DNA of 64,000 nt, from the NCBI GenBank assembly GCA_027919835.1, contig JANVFP010000051.1, forward strand, positions 1 to 64,000, given 5' to 3'. A model generated the notes under the pieces. It searched no databases, was not told the origin of the DNA, and worked only from the letters and a program-made list of their open reading frames with translations. The DNA is from Lentinula raphanica. Taxonomy: Eukaryota; Basidiomycota; Agaricomycetes; Agaricales; Omphalotaceae. Below, piece after piece: positions 23,804-34,773 of this stretch. The position numbers and the translations under genes were made by a program. Position 1 is the stretch's first letter; every line of letters begins with the position of its first letter.

Positions 23804-25922
23804 ATGACCTTGGAAAAAACAAGAAGCTTCGATGATGGAGTCCAGTCAATCGAATGGAGCTCTCACAACGGACGGGACTATTTTCGTCTCTTGGGACCAA
23901 GCGAATATGCCTATTACATCCCGGCTTCGAACAACGGATTGGGCGACATGTAAGTGATATTCCTCTCCGAGTTTTTTTTTCTTCTAATTCTACGCTATAG
24001 GTTTCTTCACTCCTCCTTCTCGGTCAAATACAAGACTACGGTCATGGACCCCTCAAGGATAGCTCTATGTTGGGCCGTCGTGCGCTCCCACCATCCATTG
24101 CTCATGGCCAAAGTGATATGGGATCGAAACTCTGGATTATCACGGACTGCAGATGAAGAACCGTATTTCTGGTCAGTGTCACTCCTTCTCGTCTCACCAA
24201 CACTCGTTCATTCTTGGTCAGGTTTTCGCCACCTAAAAACGCGGTTCGAGAGGCTACAGAAAGCTTGGTGTTCAACAATCTGTCAAAGGAAGGTGCGTAA
24301 CTCTGCGCAAAACTCTATCATCCATGAGACAAATCAAAAACCCTACTCATCTAGAGCTCATATCGAACTACCTGAACGGTCCCCGTACCTTATCCGACGA
24401 ACGCATGTCATACCTTATTATATCGACGTCTTCATCTTGCGAACAGACCGGCGATGAGGACGAAGGACATTATGATCTCTTGATGTGTGCTCCTCATTTC
24501 ATCGGCGATGGTGCCTCGCTCCATCAGTGCACTCACGAGCTGATGACCTTGCTGGCATCTCCTCAAACCACGCATGACCTCATCCAGTCTTTGATCCAGC
24601 CTTTGAACTGGGTGCGAGCGGTCCGTTCGTGCTTTCATACTGAAGCTCACGATTTTGTATTATGCTACAGGCTGAGCTCCTCCCTCCTGCTCTCGAAAGC
24701 CGCCTTCCAGTGTTATCGAGCGGGATCGGCAAAGCCGCGGCCAAGGTCAACTTTCTTCAAACGTTACACGCAGAGATTGTCAGTCAAAACCTCTGCTTCT
24801 TTTTTCGAACGTGCCTTCTACTTTCGTTCCGCATGCGAGATGTATCATTCTATCATTTATACTCTTTTATCTCTCTCTCCAGGGCGGCCACTCCTTACGG
24901 CGCCAGCAACGTGGGCCTCAAAAGACCGTCTTGGTGGAACAATCGTTTTCAGAGGAAGACACCTCGAAAATGTTGGCTAGGTGTAAGAAACACGGCGTCA
25001 CGATCAACCACGCCTTGTTCGTAGTATGCAATGTTGCGTGGGGACATTCGAATTTGAACTTTAAAGCGATTCAGTCTCCAATGTGAGTCGGACCTTCTCC
25101 TTGATCTTTTCGATCACCCATTCACAGTGTCTGTACAGGATGATGTACACCGCACTCAACCTACGACCCTTCCTAACACCACATCCATCATCAACGTACT
25201 GGTTCCTGGCCCTCACTTACTTCAACGTTGTCCTACCCTCTTTTGTGCCCGCCACTATCTCCGCCTTTTGGAACCGGGCACGTTCTATCAAAGCGCAAAC
25301 GCGGAAAGTGGTCCAGTCGCCCTTCCTCCCTTCTCGAGCAATGATAGGAGCCAAGAAACGAGCGACCAGAGTGAGAAGCGCGGCTACAGATTCAACTTCG
25401 GGTACATCAGAAGCCGTGTCGGGCTGGTCGGGCTCTGACGCTGTCGATGATGTATCAGCTTTACCTGCCTCCATCAATGACGTTCAAGAGTCCAGCGGGA
25501 GCATCAGGCTTCCTCCTGCATCTAGTATCGCCTTGTTCGGGTTATCGCTGATCGGGAACCTGGATAACATCTATACCCAATCTACTTCGTACTCTCGCGA
25601 ACAAATCTCTTTATCTCATAACACGCTCTCTTCTGCCCCTAGCATTCCTTTTCCTGCTCCGACTTCCTCATCACCTCCTTCATCGCCCCCATTGATACAG
25701 GACCTCATCCCAGTCAAAGTCGTGCAGGTCGTGACGATCCACACGGTTACCACAGCCAGTCGTCAAAAGCCTGGAGGGTTCCTTCTGCTGGAACATACCT
25801 TTGGGCGAAAGCTGTGGTTACACTTGTGCTGGGATGAGAATGGATTCGAGCCCGGACATGTTGAGCGATTTCGGGAATGTTTGCAAGATGCGATAGAGGA
25901 GTTGTTGATCTCGTGTGAATAG
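23804..25922 (+). CDS. CoA-dependent acyltransferase-like protein (HxxxDG family)
   Basis: Likely transfers an acyl group from CoA to an alcohol or amine acceptor; the substrate cannot be told. Start ATG 23804 (MTLEKTRSFDDG...). Five introns splice in phase: AT|G around 23950-24000, then near 24173-24222, 24290-24342, 24612-24671, 24779-24883 and 25081-25138, giving roughly 500 residues. The catalytic motif reads APHFIGDGASLHQ (His-x3-Asp-Gly, coded near 24490-24530), preceded by HPLLMAKVIW and followed by the GVTINHALFVVCNVAWG helix and TALNLRPFL strand typical of the chloramphenicol-acetyltransferase fold. A Ser/Ala-rich insertion sits near 25390-25520 and a proline-rich loop near 25640-25700. 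The C-terminal DFGWG of plant BAHD enzymes is absent. It has no signal peptide and stands alone with no biosynthetic partners. Confidence 0.75.
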
Positions 25923-26407
25923 GTGTAGTTATGTATGAGGAAAGTTGGTCTGACTCTTTCGTTTTTCTCTCTTGTGTGTGTGTTTTGTCTGTCTTGCTCT
26001 GCGATCACTGGTCGTGATATTCTTATATGATCAGCAACGTTGGTTCTTTCCGAATTCCATGAGTCTCGTCACTCTTCGCAATCGAGGGAGACTCAAAAGG
26101 CTATCCACTCGTGAGCTGTGAATGCAACCTCCTGTCATTCCTGTTTGAAGGATTTAAAGAGACTTGGAGGACTGGTGCGAGAGTTGGGAAACTGTCCGTC
26201 GGACAGTCTGAGCTTGGAAAAAGGTGGGAAAAGGGCTAAAAAACCTCAGAACATGTATCTTAAATCTTGATCTTGTACACTCACAACGTGCTAACACCTG
26301 CTTGCACCAGCTCAGACTACCTCAAAGAAAAGGCCATTGGTTTGTGTGTTACGACTATTCAGGGTGTTCACACTGCTAACTATACGGCGACCGTATAGGT
26401 GGACGTT
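25923..26407. other. 5' region duplicated upstream of related genes
   Basis: The part 26220-26400 is homologous to 52320-52450 and, more weakly, 54480-54600 (shared GGGCTAAAAAACCTCAGAA, TTGTGTGTTACGACT-like blocks). It therefore probably carries the promoter of the downstream family gene and was duplicated with it. Confidence 0.6.
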
Positions 26408-27709
26408 ATGTGTTTATTTGTCCCAATCGCTTCAGGCTTTCGCCTAGTCTTTCGATTTATGCTTCGTTACATCCTGTCTCTGTTCTCCCCGCGCGGACTC
26501 TCCATCCAAATCCTTCTTGTGTGCTTGCTCAGTGTTGATGTCTTCACTCTACCGATGGAGCAGGTCCCCGGTGGTTCAACGGCTCCTCATTCTACTAGTT
26601 CCGCGTCGATTACTACCACGTACGGTGAGCATCTCAAAACTAACAGACCGGCGGTCAAGCATGCGCTGACGGATCGATCGGTAGACATCTTCATAGGTGA
26701 ACACCGCCTCGAGCCTGGAAAACACCCAGTACTGCTCCGATTCCATTGCCGAGCGTATCATGAAGATTTCTACTGGGGTTTGGAAAATCCTCTCCGGGCA
26801 GATAGTTCATTCCAGTTCACACACATAGGACAAGCTGGCTTTGAGGGTGAGCCGGAAGCCGCCCGCCAGGCTTTTGAACACGCAAAACAGTATGCAGCAG
26901 AACAATTGCAGCATTATCCGAGACTAGATCGCCTGAATGAATGGAGGTACCCGAGATATATCATGCAGAGCCTGCATCATTATCTCGTTGACGGAGCAAT
27001 GAAGAACTGGCAAGACATGCTGCCATTGTCATTGAGAGCTAAGTTGACCAGGGGACAAGGTAGGAGATATACTGTCAATACGTAGACCATACTTGCTCAT
27101 CATTGGCGGTTAGATATCGACATAGTCGAGTGTTACACGAACTTCGGCACCAGACTCCGGGGTGTCGTTCCGGAAACATACTTGTGGATTGGTGACCTGC
27201 TCATTTCCCTTGATCAAACCCAATTTGTGCCATCTACGGGACTGGACCAAGTTCTTTCGAACCGAGGAAGAGTTCTTCATTCGTTGGGTAAAATCCAGAC
27301 CGATCTCGATCTCGACCAAATCCTAATGCATGTTGATTCCGCAAACCTCAATTTTTTCACTGCGCACGACTACGAAGGGAACGCGAAGCAAGTAGAGATT
27401 TGGACGCAAAAAGAGAATAAGTGGAGCGAGGCTGATGAAGCTGCTGAAGCCATTGCGAGGGGTGCACAGGGAAAATCCATCGAGAAGTTTTCGACCTCCC
27501 TCAAAAGGTGGAAGTTTAGCGATGGCTTCATATATGCCCTCTGGGTAAACAAGGCTATAACAGACGAGCAATTTAAGCGCTGGGTCACCAATATACGTGT
27601 ACAATGCGTGGACAGACTTGTCACCCGAACAGATACGAGGATATCGTCCCGCAAGAAACAGTTAAAAAAGTTGCAGCCATCCACTGATGTCGAATTACCA
27701 CCTCAGTGA
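26408..27709 (+). CDS. Predicted secreted/membrane-anchored protein, second branch of the family, intact
   Basis: Exons 26408-26624, 26685-27059 and 27114-27709 join in phase to 395 residues; a second in-frame ATG at 26459 would give a more usual signal peptide. The hydrophobic core IQILLVCLLSVDVF followed by TLP lies about 40-55 residues in. The middle contains DIFIGEHRLEPGKHPVLLRFHCRA, an Ala-rich helix EAARQAFEHAKQYAAEQ and the block W-R-Y-P-R-Y-I-M-Q-S-L..M-K-N-W-Q; the last exon has IVECY, a FIYALWVNKAI segment and a Lys-rich end. The blocks line up in order with the 20641 gene (hydrophobic core ending LP, IM-x-SL, MK-x-W, N-K/R-A, basic tail), so I treat the two as distant branches of one family. 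The first intron, 60 nt with GCTGACGG branch, is supported by the 52.5-kb copy. Function not recognised. Confidence 0.7.
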
Positions 27710-29105
27710 ATCTTCCGTCGCTAGTCATATCACAGACGTCGACGTTACCCCCTGTCTCTCCGGTGCGAACTCCACTATCAACTCGACCATCCCTCGCTGC
27801 TTATCGTTGTCTATCCCAGTCTCTATTTATTCTCCATTCTTCTTCCTTCGACCGAATGTGCATCCTTTGATTTCTTGCTTCATATGTTCGTCTGTCTTCA
27901 ATTTTCGCGTGGCGATGGCTTCCTTATCACACGGTATGTGAGTCATCCTCTTTGCCTCGTTGAACATCCATCGATAGTCTTACACATAGCCTCGACGTCC
28001 ATGATACGTTCAGGTTGTTCACTAGTGCTTGGATTGTTCTCAGCGACAGCCATAGTACCACGATCTAGAATCTATCTATCTATCACAAGTACATGTACCG
28101 ATGATCTACTATCATTGAGACCTCCCACTCAACATCACCAGAAGTTAGACAGTTGGCTCTGGCAGAGGTATCGCTGGGGTTTCCTATACATACTAGGGTT
28201 GAGAATGAATCTGGAAGAATCAAAATTCAGTGCGCCGGGGGCACTCAGAGGTGACTCAGATTCGGTGAAGCCAGGAATCCCGAAATCCGGGTATGCCAGA
28301 AGAACGTGAAGATACCAGATATTCAGCTACAGATCAACGTTCTCAAGTGAGTAGCTCTGTTGAAAATGAATTAAGAGGATACAGACTTGCCTCGACGGCC
28401 GTGAGCACTAGTAGTATTCATTATACCAGACTCCGAGTCCTTTGTAGCGAATGATATTGATCTAAGAGGAATCCTGCCCCCGTCCCCCAGTGTGGTAACC
28501 AGAGGGCGAGGAGGCGCGGGGCGAGAACCATCGCATCTGAGGAAGGGAAATCAGGAAGAGAAAAGCTTGTTGGAGGCGGTAAAGAGCTGTAAGAGGAGTT
28601 AAAATTCGCCACCTGTAGGTCAAGAGGCGGAATAAAACGTTGGACACGATATGCGATTTACCCGGAGTCTGCACGAGTTCGCTCGAAGTCGGAAGCGTGT
28701 AAAATTAAAAATACTGATGAAATTTGAACTGTGTGGAGGGGATGAATCGGATGAATAGTGAAGACATAGAGTTATCTATAAGATATACATACAGCTAGAT
28801 GTGCGGTACCGGAGATTCCAACGCCAATGAAGAACATCAGAGCTGGACTTGGAGGAACGATTGGAAGAGGTTGTATGCCGGGCTCCCAGAAAGGCAATTC
28901 GGCAGGGATGATGGTACGGCTTTGGCTTACATAAGGCGTGCCGAGCACTGTACATGTGGACTTCCTCCTCACTACTCTTTTCCATTAGCCTCGCTAGCCA
29001 ATCTGATAGTTCAACGAAGAGTAAACGCGTTCGTTGAATAACACATTTCCATCTATGACTATTTCGCGCTTGTCAACGTTCCTTGCATCTCTGCACTCAG
29101 TGAAC
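27710..29105. other. Duplicated flank and relic, no intact gene
   Basis: The first part (to about 27860) matches the 3' flank of the 52.5-kb copy at 53735-53830. From about 28860 to 29105 it matches 55070-55220 (shared AAAGGCAATTCGGCAGGGA and a TATTTCGCGCTyGTCAACGT block). The LTR retrotransposon is inserted at the end of this block. In between I see nothing supported. Confidence 0.5.
29102..29105. repeat. Target-site duplication GAAC of outer element (left copy)
   Basis: GAAC directly before the left LTR; the other copy is 51191-51194 directly after the right LTR. Confidence 0.8.
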
Positions 29106-29767
29106 TGAAGACGAATGAGTTGTTCCACGAGAGGAACTGAAGGGGCTTAGTCGAGAACGGCGAGTAGCGTAGAGCTACAAAATGTATTAGTATGGTTTCG
29201 GTAAACGTTCACGTATCTTCGATCGACTCTTCCGTCGATTCTTCAATGCAAATGGCTACTTCGAGCCTCCTTGATAGTCCGTTGGCTGCTGCGAGCCTCT
29301 TAAGTCACAGATGAGAGAAAGAGTCCAAGTGGGAAGAATACATTCACAAGCTCTCGTAGAGCCTACATATAGTCCAGCGCCAATTAACAAGTCCAAACGT
29401 TCATGATCGTCGAAAGAAGATGTTTCGAACGTCAACTTCGCTCAGGTCTGACGTCGGGGTTCCGCTTGACGCAATCCCCCAGAGACAAAGAGTCCCGCCA
29501 ACTCTCTTCACTTGCTCAAGGTGAAGTTCTCTGGTGGCGGTCCGGACGCTCGACCTTCGCTCGGTATCAGTTCTGTAGGTAGAGAAGAATTAAAAAGATC
29601 ATAAGTAAAAGAAAACATACGAAAATATTAAGTCCATTCGGTACGTTGAATTAAGGCTGTCAAGTCGTCGATCGATGGCCATCCTATTTATCTTCGCGCA
29701 GATCGTCCGAGTGCCAAAAGAGAACATAGCGCCTAAGTCGACCGTTGACGAAGTCGACACTACCACA
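29106..29767 (-). repeat. 3' LTR of outer element
   Basis: Direct repeat of 50529-51190. On the coding strand it starts TGTGGTAGTG and ends GTCTTCA. I saw no clear polypurine tract at 29768-29785, where one would be expected. Confidence 0.92.
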
Positions 29768-29903
29768 GAGGCGGGAACTTTCGACACCGACCTCGGGGTC
29801 CACACTTCAAGATGATGAAAAGAAAGAAAAACAAAGAAAGAAACCAATCTCCAAGATATCCACCCGACGAAGAAACAAGACTCCCCCTTCCCCGCTTTCC
29901 TTC

Positions 29904-30378
29904 CTAGGCTCCCCTCATGAGGGACGGCCAGTACTCGTAAGCGTGCCGAATGCGTTCTTCGTTGTCCATCTGCCATTCGTAGTCGGTCGCCTCGTCAATC
30001 TTAGCTTGGAAAGCTTTCACTGATCCCCGCCACGCAGGGTGGATATCTTCCGTACGGGACATCCACATTTTGAAAGCTTCCTGCTCGATCGCGTTCCTCC
30101 TTCCTCGCACGAATCTCCCTGAACCTCTCTCTCGTACAACCCATTTCTTCCTTTCTTCATCTAACCAGTGCTGATAGAATCGATGATGAACTTTGTGCTC
30201 GACGATGTTGTGATTCCAGTCGAAAGCGTATAGGGTCGAACGTTGTCCGCTTCCTCGTCGTCGAATGGACGCGACATGGGATTCGTATTCCAGTTCGTCC
30301 AAAGTGAAATCTACATCACGCCGGAACACGACATGATAGAAGATGACGGCCCTAGTTTCGTCCCCCAAGAGGACATAG
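29904..30378 (-). pseudogene. Extra ORF of outer element, 3' part
   Basis: Continues the frame of 43154-43766 across the inner element: codons D-Y-V-L-L-G-D-E span the target duplication without a shift. This part has a basic RRRGSGQR segment, two His-rich stretches (DWNHNIVEHKVHHRFYQHW) and a helical tail with KAFQAKIDEATDYEWQMD. The stop at 29904 lies 136 bp before the 3' LTR. Function unknown. Confidence 0.75.
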
Positions 30379-31063
30379 TGTAAGGGGTTGGTTCACAACG
30401 CCTATCACGGACCCGAAAGCTGAATCACCAGGAAGTAGATTATCCTGGGGTTATCACCAATAACGGCTCTAGAAATCTATAATTCAAACACACAGACCTT
30501 TGCTGGAATATTACGTCAGCAAAGTATCAAAATGGTGTGGCTACGTTGTCTGGAATGGACGTCAGACAGGTAATCACAGTCGTTGCACAGCTGGGATGGA
30601 CGTCAGACAGTGAACGAGTAATAATCGCAAAGCTGGGTTGGACGTCAGTCGATGTATCAGAGTATAAGCTTGCTGGATTGGACTTCAGACAAGAAAAATA
30701 AGGGTTGCAGTCACAGGGGTTGACTCAGAAATGGGTAAGTGGTTGATAACAAAATAACTAGTCTGGGGTACATGCTAATATCTTGGGTCTTTATATACTA
30801 TTCTGAAAAAATAAAAAATGGAGCCATAATAATTGTATCAGGCCACTATTTATTGTCCTATTAGTAAAATCAGGTCATATAATTATAGAGAAATAACAGA
30901 GTCATGTCATATTATTTTTATAGTAAGTTTTTGTCATTTTATTGAAGTTGCACCATTTTTAATTGTTGTTTCCGGAGTTTTGCCAGACCGTGGGAAATCC
31001 TTTCCCAAAAGGAATTGCCTGCCTGGGATTTAGGCAGGACAGTACTTTGTCAGCTTCCTGACA
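30379..31063 (-). repeat. 3' LTR of inner element
   Basis: Direct repeat of 42469-43153. On the coding strand it begins TGTCAGGAAGC and ends CCTTACA. Confidence 0.95.
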
Positions 31064-31077
31064 GTACTCCCTCCTCT
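31064..31077 (-). promoter_or_regulatory. Polypurine tract of inner element
   Basis: AGAGGAGGGAGTAC on the coding strand directly abuts the 3' LTR start, the usual site of plus-strand priming. Confidence 0.7.
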
Positions 31078-32866
31078 ACCAGACCGAGCCCTCGAGGTCG
31101 GTTCCTTCTTCTCTTTTCTCTTCAACACCTCGTATTCCTTGGACCCAGGATCTTCAAGGGCAATATCAAGAACCCGGCAGAGATAGGAGGGTGAGGACCA
31201 GAGGGAGAATAGGGATGAGTATATCAGAGGTGACGAAGGAATCCAACGAGGAGACGTGGATGACGACCCGAAAACAGAACATAGCCACATACGGACATCA
31301 ACGTGGACGATATGGGACAGGAAATACATCGCGAGACGCGGCGAGTGAACCCGATGGACGCCGCAGAACGACCGTGGCTCGATAGGACACTATCAGACTC
31401 AAACACCAAGGGAGATGTGGATGAATGGTGAGTCCGTCACCAAGGAAAAGGTGCGAGTATGAACCAGCAGTGTCAGACTTAACTAAACTGATGTATATCT
31501 CAGTTTTTCAGATGAGGAGTGACGACTACATCACGGCACGAATGGATATGAACACGATTAGGGAATGGACCTGCGAGACCGAACACCACCGCATCATCAC
31601 AATATGGAGAGTCCGACGCGTTCCCAGCTTCTAGGATCGCAATTTGGCAATAGGGAATCGACGTTCAGGGTTGAGGGGGCGGAAACCACGATGACGAGCA
31701 GGAAACCATAGGGCGAGTACCAAGCATTGCACAACGAGTTTGAGGGAGGACCCAATCAGTGACAAAGCCGCCGACAAAATCAAAGGAACGCCAGGAGACA
31801 AGGGTGAGGGCGACGAAACGAAAAAAGGTAGTGGAGAACATGCGGTCACCGATTGAGTTTAACAATCAACAAGGTGCGAGTACGAATCGGTGGCGTTAGG
31901 CTGAACTAACGCATATTTTAGCTTCTGGTGTCGCGAATCGACTTCGCGGATTCCGACGAGGACACTAGGCCAAACAATACGCATACGAGGACCGATGGAT
32001 GAATCGTGTCGCGACTGGCACGAACACCACCAGGGAACAAAGCACGATGACGGCGCAAGACCACGGTGACTACAGTAATAGGAAGCAAAGGAGATCCGGG
32101 GAGGAAGACGTCGGGTAGCAGAATGAAGGTGAGTCAAAGGAATTTGCTTATGGGCACGATGCATGACTCGTTGATGGCCAATGCAGGTGAACGGGATGGC
32201 AAGGAATGGAGGATCCAATGCAGGGGCGACTACTCAGCACACCTATGCGAACCCATGAATGAACGCAAACGACAAGCGGAAGTAGCCATCGCCGGAGGAC
32301 GACCGAGCATGAATTCAACCGCGAACAGTATTTTCAGACTGTTGCGTGGAGTCGCGACGAAATTCGAGGAATCGGGGTTCGACATGAACGGGAATTTGTA
32401 GTTCAAGACACCCGGGACCAAGGTAATAGCCTTGCCAAGAGACGAAGACTTCATGGATGCACGATCGCGCCATAACTTGTAATGGAATCCCGAACCAACG
32501 AAAATGAGGCACGACGAATGAGGTTAACGGCGTTGAGGGCGCAGGACAAGCATTGGTGCGCTCTCTTTTGTTTTGTTTAACCATTTTTATTCAATGCTTC
32601 TCCTCAGGTTGCCTTCTTATCATACGTTTTTCCTTTCGTTAACCTCTTTTAAGGTAGCCTTGAGGCAGTAGGACTGATGATTTTCTGGGACTAGCTTCAA
32701 GGGGAATACAGGTATGTGGCCTCGTTGTCGATGTCTACCAGTGGTCTGATTTTTTAATTTTCCACTGGTTTGTTTTTTCGACGCTATAAAGATCCCCTCG
32801 GGTCGCCTTTCGGTTGTCATCCTTCCTGGATTTCCTGCCCTTTGCAAGATATTTCTGATTCTCATT
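31078..32866. other. Non-coding or unresolved stretch of inner element
   Basis: No long frame with a recognisable domain. On the plus strand several intron-like segments are seen: 31433-31500 region (GTGAGTCC to CTCAG), 31874-31921 (GTGCGAG to TTTTAG with CTGAACTAAC), and 32128-32187 (GTGAGTC to GCAG). They suggest a second, short spliced plus-strand transcript, but I could not build a continuous frame. The last 250 bp are the promoter region of the antisense gene. Confidence 0.4.
32785..32790 (+). promoter_or_regulatory. TATA box of the antisense gene
   Basis: TATAAA, 77 bp before the ATG at 32867; the stretch between is pyrimidine-rich, as in many fungal leaders. This supports an independent plus-strand promoter inside the retrotransposon. 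Confidence 0.55.
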
Positions 32867-34588
32867 ATGTCCTTAACCTCATCTTCGGCGGTCTACCCTG
32901 TCGTGCCGCAGAACACTCCTATGGTTTCGCCAGACCCCTCGTCGATTCATCGTCTTGCGTATCTCGCATCCAACGCTGCATCGTTTGAGCCTGGTCAATT
33001 CCGGGATGCGGTGCTTCGTCTTTTGCAAGACCATGGCCTCTTCGGTTTCCGCTCTGGTATGGAGCTGATTCCAACAGGGTTTGTCGACGGTTTGGCCAGC
33101 TGTATTACTGGTTTCATCTCGGGTTATGGTGAATTGAAGAGGTGTGTGTGTGTGTTCTGATTCTTCATTTGCCTTTCACTGCTAACCGAGCTACTGGGTT
33201 CCTTTAGTTCAGTTCAGGATACCCAGGTAATGCTTCAGCAGCAACTGGCTGAGTCTCGATCTTCGCAAGCCGCATTAGAGTAGTGCGTATAGATTTCTTT
33301 TTTCTCTGTCCCATTCTGACTGAGTATTGTCATAGTGAGCGCGACGATTTGCTTCGTCATCATGACGAGGCTATTGCAGATCGTAATCGTCTTGATGCAG
33401 AGCTTTTACAGCTGCATGAAGACCATTCTGGTCTTTGGCGGCGTTTCACCGATCTGAAAGAGGAGCTGCAAGAGTCCCAAAATGAAGTCGGTCACCTCAA
33501 TGCCAATGTAGTGCTGATGGAGAATGAACAGGTGAGGCTGGATATGGCCAATACCCGTTTGGTCGAAGCACGGGATGCTCTTGTTGTCCAAAACAATGAT
33601 CTCTTCAGGTCCGTTTTTACTTTTGTTCCTTCTTCGCTTATATTAATTCTTTTCGGCTAGGAATTTGTTGGCCACTCATGAGACATTGGCTCATGCTCAG
33701 AGTCAAAATGACCTGACTGACACCCTTCATGAGCTTGAGGGTGTGAAGGAGGAATTGGTCCGTTCTCGTCGTGACCTTGCCCTTTCACAGTCCACTGCTG
33801 AGTCTTTGCGGGACTCCAATGCTCTTCACCTCTCTACGCTTTTACACAAGGATAGTCAGATTGGTGATCTGAACACTAAAGTCCATTCTCTGGAACAACA
33901 GGTTTCCCAGCTTCAGGCTGCCAATGTGGTTCTTTCCCAGCAACACACTGATCTGGTGGTTGCCAATAATCACACTGCTTCTACGTTGGATGCTAGTGTT
34001 GCCTTTTGTCGACGCATCTCCTCTGGCCTGCTCATTCAACGCTCCATAGACTTGGTGCCTTTCATGGCTGCTATTCGTGAGGATCTTGCTATCCTTATTC
34101 GCCATTGTGATGCTGCAGACTGGGATCGGACACTTGAGATTTCCCATTACATCACTCGCTCTCTGGAGATGATCCGGTCCCTCACTGGGGAGGCCTTTGA
34201 TTCCCGAACCCGTCGTTTGGAGTTCATAGATCTTCATGAATTACTTCATTATGCTGAAGAGGTCAATGATGTCTCTCATGGTCGACCTGGTATTCCTTTT
34301 CTCAACCTTCCCATTAATCGTCTCAACCCTGATCTTCCTGCCACCCTGCGGAGCACTCCTGACTCTACATGGGCGACACTCAATGCCTATGTTCATCCCT
34401 CATACCTCTTGCATGATGATGATGGGTCCAGTGTTGAGAGTGCATCTGTGCTGATGACTCCTCCCATTGAGTCAGGCTTTCAATCTCCTCCTTACTGTCC
34501 TCAATCTCCTGAAACTATTATTGACGATGATCTTCAGGAGGAGTTCCTTGGTGATGGTGATCTTATGTATCCTGGTCTTGATGATTAA
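32867..34588 (+). CDS. Antisense coiled-coil protein gene inside the inner retrotransposon
   Basis: Four exons, 32867-33141, 33208-33282, 33336-33608 and 33661-34588, join to exactly 517 codons (516 residues) with GT-AG introns of 50-66 nt and phase-consistent joints. Residues 1-95 are a globular part with an Ala/Phe-rich helix and GFRSGMELIPTGFVDGLASCITGF. Residues about 100-300 form long heptad-type coiled coil (ELLQLHEDHSGLWRRF, LKEELQESQNEVGHL, VHSLEQQVSQLQAANVVL). A helical segment with W-D-R-T-L-E and SLEMIRSLTGEAFDSR follows; the last 80 residues are acidic and Pro/Ser-rich. It faces pol tail to tail, 185 bp apart, and occupies the space between pol and 3' LTR on the opposite strand. 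Introns in this orientation would be spliced only from its own transcript, not from genomic RNA. No known domain; not an envelope protein (no membrane segment). Confidence 0.85.
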
Positions 34589-34773
34589 CTCTGTTAGGAA
34601 CAACTTTTCCTTATAAATGGCTTTTTTTTTTTTTTCAGTAATGACTTGACTTGTAAATTTGATCATGTTTTTGATGACTTTGATGATTACGTTTTTCTCT
34701 TGTTGCGGTGGTGGTACATTCTTGGAATAAAGTTACTGTTGTTACAAGATATGTGATTGTTTGAGAAGTTGAT

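Noticed and set aside
28799..29041. Small complete plus-strand gene
   Set aside because: The paralogous copy at 55064 does not keep the frame and reads as a broken, intron-containing relic.
30551..30692. CRISPR array
   Set aside because: Four spaced similar units, but the organism is a fungus, spacing sequence is also similar, and it is part of an LTR.
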